Shown: positions 1 through 6,941 of the stretch, in pieces
How the letters are laid out: every line of letters starts with the position of its first letter
Position numbering within the stretch: position 1 is the stretch's first letter
Source: Clostridiaceae bacterium
Lineage (GTDB): Bacteria; Bacillota; Clostridia; Acetivibrionales; Acetivibrionaceae
Assembly: GCA_012519925.1 (NCBI GenBank)
Contig: JAAYPF010000196.1
Coordinates: 1 to 36,745, forward strand
Reading direction: 5' to 3'
DNA length: 36,745 bases
Translations under genes and position numbers: made by a program
The notes under the pieces: generated by a model
Told to the model about the DNA's origin: nothing
What the model saw: only the letters and a program-made list of their open reading frames with translations
Database searches by the model: none

Positions 1-181
1 ATATATACTTTGGACTTGTAACTGTATCGGATTCCAATCCATTATAATCACCTTCCTTAAGTTAAAACTTCCCTTGGAGGAAGTAGGGTGTGCATGATAA
101 CTATAACTTAATATTTTAAGAATATTTCGAGGATAAATAATACTCTATTATGTTTATTACCTGTAATTGACTAATAGAAGT

Positions 182-709
182 TTAAATATGTATCCAGTAC
201 CTTTCAAGGTTTACATCATCAGGCTCACAATAAACGGTACTTTCGTATACACCACCATTAGCCAAAATGGTGCGTTTACTACCTTCATTTCCTTGAATAC
301 ACGTTACTAAGACATCCTCGAGTCCATATGCTTTACAGACTTTAAGACACTCAACAAGCATCTGCTTAGCATAACCCTTTCTTCTTTCGTTAGGTCGAAC
401 CGAATAGCCAATGTGACCGCCATATTTCTCAAGAAACTCATTAAAATAATGGCGAAATTGAATCATACCAACTATTTTATCGTCTGCTTCACGAACATAA
501 ATATATTGTTCACATGTAACCCAGTTTTCAGGTACAGTTTCTTGATTTTCACAACTCTGATTAAATTTCAACCATTCTTTAATGTTATCCATACGTATCA
601 ATGGACCTGTTCCATCCATAGAACTGTTAGCCTCTAACATTTCTTTGCGAAATGCTTGAATATCATTTTCAAAAGAAATGTCTGGCTTTATTAACGTGCA
701 CTTATCCAC
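182..709 (-). CDS. GNAT family N-acetyltransferase
   Basis: This encodes a 175-residue protein of the GNAT fold, which transfers an acetyl group from acetyl-CoA to an amine; the substrate cannot be read from the sequence. The acetyl-CoA binding motif A is visible at about residues 98-118 (GYSVRPNERRKGYAKQML, with the R-R-x-G-Y/x-A loop), followed by the helix and the N/G-rich region (CIQGNEGSKRTILANGG) typical of the RimJ/RimL-like and PA4866-like acetyltransferases. The start is GTG, chosen because a GGGGGA ribosome site lies 5 bases upstream. It lies just downstream of an AadA-like nucleotidyltransferase on the same strand (31-base gap), so the two may be co-transcribed. Family assignment is firm; function is open. 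Confidence 0.9.
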   Translation of the reverse strand: MDKCTLIKPDISFENDIQAFRKEMLEANSSMDGTGPLIRMDNIKEWLKFNQSCENQETVPENWVTCEQYIYVREADDKIVGMIQFRHYFNEFLEKYGGHIGYSVRPNERRKGYAKQMLVECLKVCKAYGLEDVLVTCIQGNEGSKRTILANGGVYESTVYCEPDDVNLERYWIHI

Positions 710-740
710 ATAAATCCCCCACTTTTCTATATCCCTCTTC

Positions 741-1493
741 TTATAATCCTATCTTGTTTTTCATATATTTACAAAATTCCACTGCAAGTGAATTATTAAA
801 ATTCATATTTTGGTCTGATGTATAGCATATAATTGCTTCTTTTATTAATCTATGATATTTACCATGAGTATTTTTAATCCCCCATTCCCCGCCTTCCTTT
901 TTAGAAAGAACCAATCCATCTTGCATATACGCCAAGACTCTACATAGATTTAAAATAATATAAATAGGATTATCTATTACTTCATCTTGTGAATTTATAA
1001 TATCGCTCTTAATACTATCTAAATACACTTCAGATGGTATCTCTCCAAAAACATCATTAATTTCTTTTCCATATAATACAATACCTCTTTTCTTAGTAAT
1101 AACGAAATGTGCTGCTAAATCACGGTCAGTACCAATCATTTTTTTAATATATTCAGTAGGATTGCTCTTATATAAAGAAAGATGCATATTTGAAAAATGC
1201 AAATCAAACGGTGTTGGATAAACAAATTTTTTGCAATACTCACTTCTAACTATACTTATCTCTATACCTTTGGCTTGTGAATTATCATTTAAAGCGATAA
1301 TACCATCCATAAACATCTTCTTTTGCAAATCTGTAATTGCATCTTCTACTACAACCAAAATATCTATATCACTTTTTCTTGGATTAAAGCATCCCATAGC
1401 AATAGAGCCATGTAGATATACCCCAGTCAACTTTTTCTCAAAAATATGGCAACTACAATCAACCAATTTATTCAGCACCTCTTGCATTTCCAT
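741..1493 (-). CDS. AadA-like aminoglycoside nucleotidyltransferase family protein
   Basis: This is a 250-residue nucleotidyltransferase of the ANT(3'')/ANT(9) type. The polymerase-beta-like motif is clear: G29-S30, then D42-x-D44 (HGSIAMGCFNPRKSDIDILVV), which binds metal and ATP. A third acidic residue lies in GIEISIV. The C-terminal helical half contains the ILNLCRVLAYMQDG...GGEWGI block that matches the AadA/DUF4111 domain. Length equals that of ANT(9) enzymes. I moved the start 8 codons inside the longest frame to the ATG preceded by GGGAGGTG at 7 bases. Members of this family adenylylate streptomycin or spectinomycin, but chromosomal clostridial relatives are often of unproven activity, so resistance is only a possibility. 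Confidence 0.88.
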   Translation of the reverse strand: MEMQEVLNKLVDCSCHIFEKKLTGVYLHGSIAMGCFNPRKSDIDILVVVEDAITDLQKKMFMDGIIALNDNSQAKGIEISIVRSEYCKKFVYPTPFDLHFSNMHLSLYKSNPTEYIKKMIGTDRDLAAHFVITKKRGIVLYGKEINDVFGEIPSEVYLDSIKSDIINSQDEVIDNPIYIILNLCRVLAYMQDGLVLSKKEGGEWGIKNTHGKYHRLIKEAIICYTSDQNMNFNNSLAVEFCKYMKNKIGL

Positions 1494-2924
1494 TATATTC
1501 ACCTCCCTGATATACACTCTTACCTTTCATTATTGTTATAATTTAATTACCTTATATCAATTAACTATTTTATCTAATCAATTAATCAGTTTGTTCTTTC
1601 TGGTAACGAAGAAGTCTGCGTTCTAATGTTATGACCTTTATTTAGAATAACATAGAATGCCAAAATTTTCTGTCTATTTTTGATTTACTTCCATTTTAAT
1701 CGAACTTTACCAGTAATAAAAGTACTTTTCTATTTCTGAATTTTTTCACTATATCATTTTTAGGAACAGAATTATTTCCCCATGTTAATTTAAAAAGTTA
1801 ATAATGTTCTTTCATGAAATCCCTTTATTATTTATTCCCTTTAATTTTAGAGTTGCGTTAACCCTCGTATTCTCAATACTTTCTCTTATTCCTATTACTT
1901 TTTAATGTTATAACTTTATTTTTATTATGAAAGAACTTTATCATATCTAAAAATACTTTTTTCATTTCCAGAATTTATTCTTTTGCATTTCTGAAACAGA
2001 AAAAACATACCAAGTACTTATAAAAAATAAATAAAGTCCTAACTCCTCTTCCCTTTTATAACCATTCCGCCCTGTCTTTTATATACTCTATCCTCCTTCT
2101 TGTATCAAGAAATGTGGGTAAAACCTTAATCTCATAACTATATTTTCTTTTTGCAACTACTTTTCTGCAATGAAAGAACTTTTCTGTTTCTAAAATTTTT
2201 TACTACATCATTTTTAGAAACAGAAAAAAAGGCCTATGTTGTATAGTAAAAGCAAATAAAGTCATTGCATGAATTTACTTTATTATCCATATACCTTTAG
2301 TCTCTAAATCGAACTAGATGCCGTATTTTCAATGTTTTCCTTATCCATTGTCTCTTTCTATAACACAACTTTATTTTATTTCTACAACAACTAATTAAGC
2401 CCTAAATTCCATCCAAAATATTTCCTAATTTCCTAACTTCTATTTCCTTAATCCTAACTATGTGTTCATCAAACAAACTCGTCCGACAATCAAAATAAAC
2501 TTCTTTCACCAGTACACCTCAAACCCCTGGAAACTCTAACTTGTTATTCTATTCCATTTCCCTACTAATTTCCTTTTTCCTTAAACCTGCCCTTCTAAAG
2601 TCCTTACATTTCCTGATTTTCACCCTAAAAACCGAAAATAAAGTACTTATAAAATGATGCTCTAGAATGAAGATGAATGAGCGGCTTTTATCCATTTCTC
2701 AAGTCCATTTTCTTTTCTAATCAATCTCTCAATTCATTGATTTATCTGAACTTTGGCCTTTTATCCATTTTCTTTTCTAATAAAAATTCTAATAAAAAAA
2801 CCATAGTTCAAGGCATTCCTTATACCTTTTCCCTATGGTTTTCTAACACTACTTTATTTACTTCACTTCAGACATTAAAAAAATTCAAGTACTATATTTG
2901 TTTTAGACAATAAAGAATCTTTAT
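1494..2924. other. 1.4-kb AT-rich gap without a convincing gene
   Basis: No reading frame here has a good ribosome site plus protein-like composition; a 78-codon frame at 2677-2913 (+) is low complexity and has no ribosome site, so I leave it out. The + strand is strongly pyrimidine-rich. The main structure is the degenerate tandem repeat at 1721-2385, listed separately. A shared string AGTACTTATAAAA occurs at about 2015 and 2643, and TTTTATCCATTT(T)...CATTTTCTTTTCTAAT is repeated near 2686 and 2760. On the minus strand about 1572-1625 a short open stretch reads ITLERRLLRYQKEQTD before a stop, which may be the tail of a lost gene. Confidence 0.6.
1721..2385. repeat. Degenerate tandem repeat, about 230-bp units with a palindrome in each
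   Basis: Three related palindromes lie at 1721-1772, 1955-2006 and 2178-2230, spaced 234 and 223 bases. The third is nearly perfect: TTTTCTGTTTCTAAAA pairs with TTTTTAGAAACAGAAAA across a loop of about 15 bases; the other two have diverged arms. Sequence outside the palindromes is also shared: ATGAAAGAACTTT precedes the second and third, AAATAAAGTC follows the second and third, and a block with CGTATT(C/T)TCAAT(A/G)(C/T)TTTC follows the first (about 1812-1925) and third (about 2268-2385). I do not recognise the family. It could be remnants of a small mobile palindromic element or of repeated non-coding RNA genes. Confidence 0.6.
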
Positions 2925-3524
2925 TTAGATCTCTCTTCTACCTTCTAAAGCCTTTGCCAACGTAACTTCATCAGCATATTCCAAATCCCCGCCTACAGGA
3001 ATACCATGAGCGATCCTTGTAGCCTTTACACCTAAAGGCTTAAGGAGTTTTGAAATATACATTGCAGTTGCTTCACCCTCAATATTGGGGTTTGTAGCAA
3101 TAATAATTTCCTTGACATCCTTATTTTGAAGTCTTTTTAATAGCTCCTTAATTTTGATGTCTTCCGGTCCAATACCTTCCATAGGCGATATTGCACCATG
3201 TAAAACATGATAAAGACCTTTAAACTCTTTAATTCTTTCCATAGCTGCAACATCCCTCGCATCCTGGACAACGCATATCAAAGAATCATCCCTTGAGTTA
3301 GAGCCACATATCGAACACACTTCACTATCAGTTAGATTGCCGCAAATGCTACAGTATTTTGTCTTTATCTTTGCTTCACTTATTGAACTTGCCAGCCTTT
3401 CAACCTTTTCCACTGGCATATTCAAAATATGAAAGGCAAGTCTTTGTGCTGTCTTATGTCCAATTCCGGGGAGTTTTTCAAACTCCTCAATAAGTCTTGC
3501 AACAGGTGCTGCATAAACACTCAT
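2925..3524 (-). CDS. recR: Recombination mediator protein RecR
   Basis: RecR acts with RecO (and RecF) to load RecA on single-stranded gaps during recombinational repair. The 199-residue length is typical. In order: a helix-hairpin-helix near residues 10-32 ([20 protein letters not shown]-type), a zinc finger with C58, C61, C70 and C73, a Toprim domain (about 80-175, with [13 protein letters not shown] and [15 protein letters not shown]), and the C-terminal Walker-B-like tail ([23 protein letters not shown]). The ribosome site is AAGGATGG before ATG. It is last in the dnaX-ebfC-recR cluster, 17 bases after ebfC, and is probably co-transcribed with it. Confidence 0.98.
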   Translation of the reverse strand: MSVYAAPVARLIEEFEKLPGIGHKTAQRLAFHILNMPVEKVERLASSISEAKIKTKYCSICGNLTDSEVCSICGSNSRDDSLICVVQDARDVAAMERIKEFKGLYHVLHGAISPMEGIGPEDIKIKELLKRLQNKDVKEIIIATNPNIEGEATAMYISKLLKPLGVKATRIAHGIPVGGDLEYADEVTLAKALEGRREI

Positions 3525-3541
3525 TATAATCCATCCTTATA

Positions 3542-3886
3542 TTAGAACAGTCCGGGAATACCACCTAAACCGCCTGTTATCTTGTTCATTTCCGAATTAA
3601 CCATATCATCGGCCTTTCTAATAGCTTCGTTAACAGCTGCCAAAATTAAGTCTTGAAGCATTTCAACATCATCCGGGTCAACAACTTCTGGTTTGATAGT
3701 AATCTCCTTTATTTCTTTTCTTCCTGATGCAACAACTGTAATTGCTCCACCGCCAGCAGACGCTTCAACAGTCTTGTCTTTAAGCTCTTCCTGAAGCTTC
3801 TCCATATCCTTTTGCATCTTTTGTGCCTGCTTTACGAGATTACCCATATTCCCTCCGCCAAAACCTGGAAAACCACCTTTTGCCAT
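3542..3886 (-). CDS. ebfC: YbaB/EbfC family nucleoid-associated protein
   Basis: This is a 114-residue member of the YbaB/EbfC family, small dimeric DNA-binding proteins that associate with the nucleoid. The glycine-rich N-terminus ([22 protein letters not shown]), the long amphipathic helix rich in K, Q and E, the central [16 protein letters not shown] strand block and the tail ending [10 protein letters not shown] are all characteristic. GGAGGTAGGG lies 5 bases upstream of the ATG. It stands between dnaX and recR, the conserved bacterial arrangement, which suggests a link to replication and repair, though the precise role is not settled for the family. Confidence 0.96.
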   Translation of the reverse strand: MAKGGFPGFGGGNMGNLVKQAQKMQKDMEKLQEELKDKTVEASAGGGAITVVASGRKEIKEITIKPEVVDPDDVEMLQDLILAAVNEAIRKADDMVNSEMNKITGGLGGIPGLF

Positions 3887-4098
3887 TTATACCCTACCTC
3901 CTGTTTTATACTCATTTAAGTAAGATTATTATAAAGCATCTTTACTTATTATATATTTATTCACAATACTTTAAAATACAATAATTATTATACATTAATC
4001 TTAAGGCAAATTGCCACCCTTTTTTAATATTATAAATATAAATCCTTTAATACTTTTCATTATAGATTTTTAATAAAAATTTGATTAAAGTTTTTTAG

Positions 4099-5754
4099 TT
4101 ACTCATCTACAATATCTAAAGGAGCGTTCAGTTCCTCTGCAATAGCTTTTGCCTTTTCAACCAATTCGTCATTGTCACCCTCTTTTTTATTTTCAATAAC
4201 GTCTTCAGAGTCAACACACTTAATCCTAACTTCTCTTCCTAATCTCTTTCCTATACAGTTTTCTATAATTTCCGCATTTTCATTCTTTGATACATTAATT
4301 TTAAGATGGCTTTTTTCTGAAGGAAATACAATACCGACAATTCTGCTGTTAACTTCAACTGCTTTCGTATCCACTAGAAAAGAATACAATGCCATTCTTC
4401 CGTTTTGCTTCAGATCATTTAGCACATCATCCCATATTTCCATACCCTTCATGTTACCAGCTATATTTTTTAGATCAACCTTGACTTCTCTTTCTGCCTG
4501 GTTTTGTTCTTTCATATTCGTCCTGTTTTGGACATCCATATTTTTATTATCATCATTTAGTCTTTTTGCTTCAGTAGAACTTACTTTTATTCCATTTGCC
4601 AGCATATCATTAATTTTCTTTTCAAGGAAATCAATTCTTTCGGCTACGCTAGCATCACTTGAATCAAGCTTATTCTCACAAAGCTTTATAAGTGCTACTT
4701 CCAGCAAAACCCTTGCATGGGTTGACCATTTCATAATAGCTTCAAGAGATGAAAGTTCTTTAATGATAGATGTTATCTCTATATTTGAAAGGCTTTTACA
4801 CTGATCGTTCATCCTTTCTATCATCTCTTTAGATGCCTCAATTATTTCCTCTGGCTTTCTACTAGTACTGCAAATCAATAAATTTCTGTAGTACAAAACC
4901 AAATCCGATACAAACTGGGTAATACTTTTCCCATCCATAACTAGAACATTAACAAGTTGTAATACCCTATCCACTTCCTTTGCACTGATCGCATCCACTA
5001 CGTCGGCTACAAAAGTATTACTAACTATTCCAACAACCGACAAAACATCCTCATAAGTTAAATGCTTATTACCAAGGGAAATACACTGGTCTAAAATGCT
5101 TATCGCATCTCTCAATGCTCCATCTGACATTCTTGCTATTAATTTTAAGCCTTCAGCTTCAATACTTACTTCACTATTTTTTGCAATATGCTCAATTCTT
5201 TTTACAATACTTTCAACAGGGATTCTCCTAAAGTCAAACCTTTGACATCTTGATAATATGGTTGCAGGCAACTTGTGAGGTTCTGTAGTAGCAAGAACAA
5301 ACACTGCATGTCCCGGCGGCTCTTCTAAAGTCTTTAAAAGGGCATTGAAGGCACCAGTGGACAACATATGAACCTCATCTATGATATATACCTTGTACCG
5401 GGCTTTTGACGGGGCATAGACCACTTCATCTCTTATCTCCCGAACATTATCTACACTATTGTTTGAAGCTGCATCTATTTCAATTACATCAAGTAAACTA
5501 CCGTTTAATATACCCTTGCAGATCTCACATTCATTACAGGGGTCTCCATTTGTAGGATTTTCACAGTTAATCGCCCTAGAAAATATTTTAGCCATAGTAG
5601 TTTTACCAGTACCTCTTGTCCCACAAAAAAGATACGCATGAGCTACTCTTCCCGATGAAATACTATTTTTTAGAGTCTTTACAACATGCTCTTGTTCGAC
5701 AACGTCTTCAAAAACCATCGGACGCCATTTCCTGTAAAGTGCTAAATAAGACAA
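4099..5754 (-). CDS. dnaX: DNA polymerase III subunit gamma/tau
   Basis: DnaX is the ATPase subunit of the clamp loader and the organiser of the replicase. The N-terminus LSYLALYRKWRP is the standard family start. Visible are Walker A (GTRGTGKTT, near residue 45), the four-cysteine zinc module (C..PTNGDPCNECEIC), Walker B/DEVH-type (IDEVHMLS), the LLKTLEEPP sensor 1 region and SRCQRFDFRR. The C-terminal third is lysine/glutamate-rich and variable. I chose the TTG at 5754, 6 bases after GGGGTGG, rather than the TTG five codons earlier, whose ribosome site would be too close; the protein then has 551 residues. The SRP RNA gene lies directly upstream, as in Bacillus subtilis. Confidence 0.97.
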   Translation of the reverse strand: MSYLALYRKWRPMVFEDVVEQEHVVKTLKNSISSGRVAHAYLFCGTRGTGKTTMAKIFSRAINCENPTNGDPCNECEICKGILNGSLLDVIEIDAASNNSVDNVREIRDEVVYAPSKARYKVYIIDEVHMLSTGAFNALLKTLEEPPGHAVFVLATTEPHKLPATILSRCQRFDFRRIPVESIVKRIEHIAKNSEVSIEAEGLKLIARMSDGALRDAISILDQCISLGNKHLTYEDVLSVVGIVSNTFVADVVDAISAKEVDRVLQLVNVLVMDGKSITQFVSDLVLYYRNLLICSTSRKPEEIIEASKEMIERMNDQCKSLSNIEITSIIKELSSLEAIMKWSTHARVLLEVALIKLCENKLDSSDASVAERIDFLEKKINDMLANGIKVSSTEAKRLNDDNKNMDVQNRTNMKEQNQAEREVKVDLKNIAGNMKGMEIWDDVLNDLKQNGRMALYSFLVDTKAVEVNSRIVGIVFPSEKSHLKINVSKNENAEIIENCIGKRLGREVRIKCVDSEDVIENKKEGDNDELVEKAKAIAEELNAPLDIVDE

Positions 5755-5895
5755 CCCTTTCCACCCCAACTTCCTGCATTTATTACCAAGTATTTTGCAA
5801 TAAATATTTTACATTGGTTTTAGATATTGCAAAATCTTTTTCGCAACATATATAATGTGTTTTTCAAGTCACTTATTATATTATAACAAATAAAT

Positions 5896-5924
5896 AAGCT
5901 ATTTAAAGAATTTTTAAATAGCTT
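5896..5924 (-). terminator. 12-bp perfect stem after the SRP RNA: possible terminator or processing site
   Basis: AAGCTATTTAAA (5896-5907) and TTTAAATAGCTT (5913-5924) form a perfect 12-bp stem with a 5-base loop, about 75 bases past the 3' end of the SRP RNA. On the minus strand the stem is followed by ATTTATTTGTT, a broken T tract. It may end SRP RNA transcripts or be a processing or attenuation point before dnaX. Confidence 0.45.
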
Positions 5925-5998
5925 CGCTGTTTAAGGAATTTGAATAACAAGTATTCCTGACCTTTAATATATTAAAATGTTCAATTTTAAATTAAATT

Positions 5999-6265
5999 GG
6001 CCGTGCACCTGCCATCGACAAGTCTCCACAAGCGTTACCTACGCAGTTTGCTCGAATCAGGCATTTCCGCGGCACATGAAAGTGCCTACTTACCGCTGCT
6101 TTCTTCCGAACCTGACGGGATTCATAGGGTTTCATTGCGCAGGACCCGATTTTCATTGCCACTTACATAGGGCAGACCTAACAAAAACAAGCCTGAGACA
6201 GGAATTCAATCCTGCTATAGCGGATTGCAGGTACAGGGCACCGCTACCTCCCCATCTAGCACGAC
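5999..6265 (-). ncRNA. ffs: Signal recognition particle RNA (scRNA, large bacterial type)
   Basis: The RNA is about 267 nt, read on the minus strand. The universally conserved helix 8 core is present (GTCAGGTTCGGAAGAAAGCAGC, interrupted here: GTCAGG, then GGAAGAAAGCAGC, at about 6099-6123). The two ends pair: GUCGUGC at 6265-6259 with GCACGGC at about 6007-6001. The 5' part (GTGCTAGATGGGGAGGTAGC, then GGTGCCCTG) matches the Alu-domain start of Bacillus/Clostridium scRNAs, so this is the long form with an Alu domain, not the 4.5S form. With Ffh it targets nascent membrane and secreted proteins. The ends are estimated from pairing to within a few bases. Confidence 0.95.
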
Positions 6266-6314
6266 CAAAGATTAACTTTAAACAAAGTACTTCTTATGAA
6301 GGAGTACTTAAAAC

Positions 6315-6343
6315 ATTATACTCAATAATCTTAAATACTGCAA
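6315..6343 (-). promoter_or_regulatory. Promoter of the SRP RNA gene
   Basis: On the minus strand TTGCAG (-35, 6343-6338) is followed after exactly 17 bases by a perfect TATAAT (-10, 6320-6315). Transcription should begin near 6307, some 40 bases before the mature RNA. The leader holds an imperfect hairpin (AAGTACT...AGTACTT, about 6286-6310), which may guide removal of the leader. Confidence 0.8.
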
Positions 6344-6493
6344 GAGTTTTATTATAATACTTACATGAACTTTTATCCATTATACAAATCTTTTTCCCAA
6401 AAGTCATCTTTCTACCAACTGTTTTAGAAGATATTGTTACACCGTTTGAAATATCGACAATTGCAAACTCGATTGTAGCTTAGATAAAACACA

Positions 6494-6676
6494 CTATCTA
6501 TTACCCTTAAACCTATTGCTTTTAAGCATTTCAGTTTTTGCCGTATTGCTCTCTATAAAGTTAGAAAAAAACTTTGTGTACTTATCAAGAATTTTTCTGT
6601 CTCTTTCACTGAGCTCGGTTGTTAAGTGCTTTTTAAGCTTATCCAATTCATCACATCCATTCATATTTTCTGCCAC
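6494..6676 (-). CDS. Small hypothetical protein (60 residues)
   Basis: This frame encodes a charged, helical peptide (GCDELDKLKKHLTTELSE, then RDRKILDKYTKFFSNFIESN) with no cysteine motif or membrane segment. The composition is protein-like. The GTG at 6676 or the ATG at 6664 could start it; neither has a clear ribosome site, which is the main reason for doubt. A plausible promoter lies at 6906-6934, about 220 bases upstream, with one copy of the 40-bp repeat (6792-6832) between. I do not recognise a family. Confidence 0.4.
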   Translation of the reverse strand: MAENMNGCDELDKLKKHLTTELSERDRKILDKYTKFFSNFIESNTAKTEMLKSNRFKGNR

Positions 6677-6791
6677 ATGATTTTTGATATAACCTAGGCG
6701 ATATTAAAGTCACAAAACCATCATAAAAACATAAAGCGTCCAAACAGAAAAACACTATCTTGCAATGCAAAAAAATGTAAATCAGTTTATT

Positions 6792-6832
6792 AAACATCCT
6801 TTGTCCCGTTATCTTTTTAGCATCACCTAATA
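6792..6832 (-). repeat. Copy 1 of a three-copy 40-bp repeat
   Basis: On the minus strand this reads TTAGGTGATGCTAAAAAG, then ATAACGGGACAAAGGATGTTT. It matches copy 2 (9189-9230) at about 34 of 40 positions without gaps. It overlaps the start of a 61-codon frame (6651-6836) that I consider non-genuine. See the findings. Confidence 0.65.
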
Positions 6833-6905
6833 TCATATATAGCGTATTTAACTAAAATTCGATATATAATTAAAATATGAAGTTTGATTTTTTATTATTC
6901 AAATA

Positions 6906-6934
6906 TATATTTGTAAATATGGCAAAATTGTCAA
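6906..6934 (-). promoter_or_regulatory. Putative promoter downstream of recD2
   Basis: On the minus strand a perfect TTGACA (6934-6929) is followed after 17 bases by AATATA (6911-6906). It lies just past the recD2 stop codon and would transcribe the 40-bp repeat copy 1 and the 60-residue ORF. Confidence 0.45.
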
Positions 6935-6941
6935 ACCAGCA

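Noticed and set aside
2677-2913. 78-codon + strand frame in the repeat-rich gap
   Set aside because: Serine/asparagine/phenylalanine-rich translation of AT-rich DNA, internal duplication, no ribosome site.
4150-4200. Run of six A residues in dnaX as a possible programmed frameshift site for gamma/tau
   Set aside because: The run is not in the A-AAA-AAG frame and lies near the C-terminus, so a slip would change only about the last 20 residues.
5977-6357. 126-codon + strand frame across the SRP RNA
   Set aside because: It is the antisense of a structured RNA gene with conserved SRP motifs; openness follows from the higher GC of the RNA gene.
6651-6836. 61-codon minus-strand frame starting in repeat copy 1
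   Set aside because: No ribosome site, cysteine/phenylalanine-rich AT-driven composition after the repeat, and it overlaps the better 60-codon frame; the repeat itself is reported instead.
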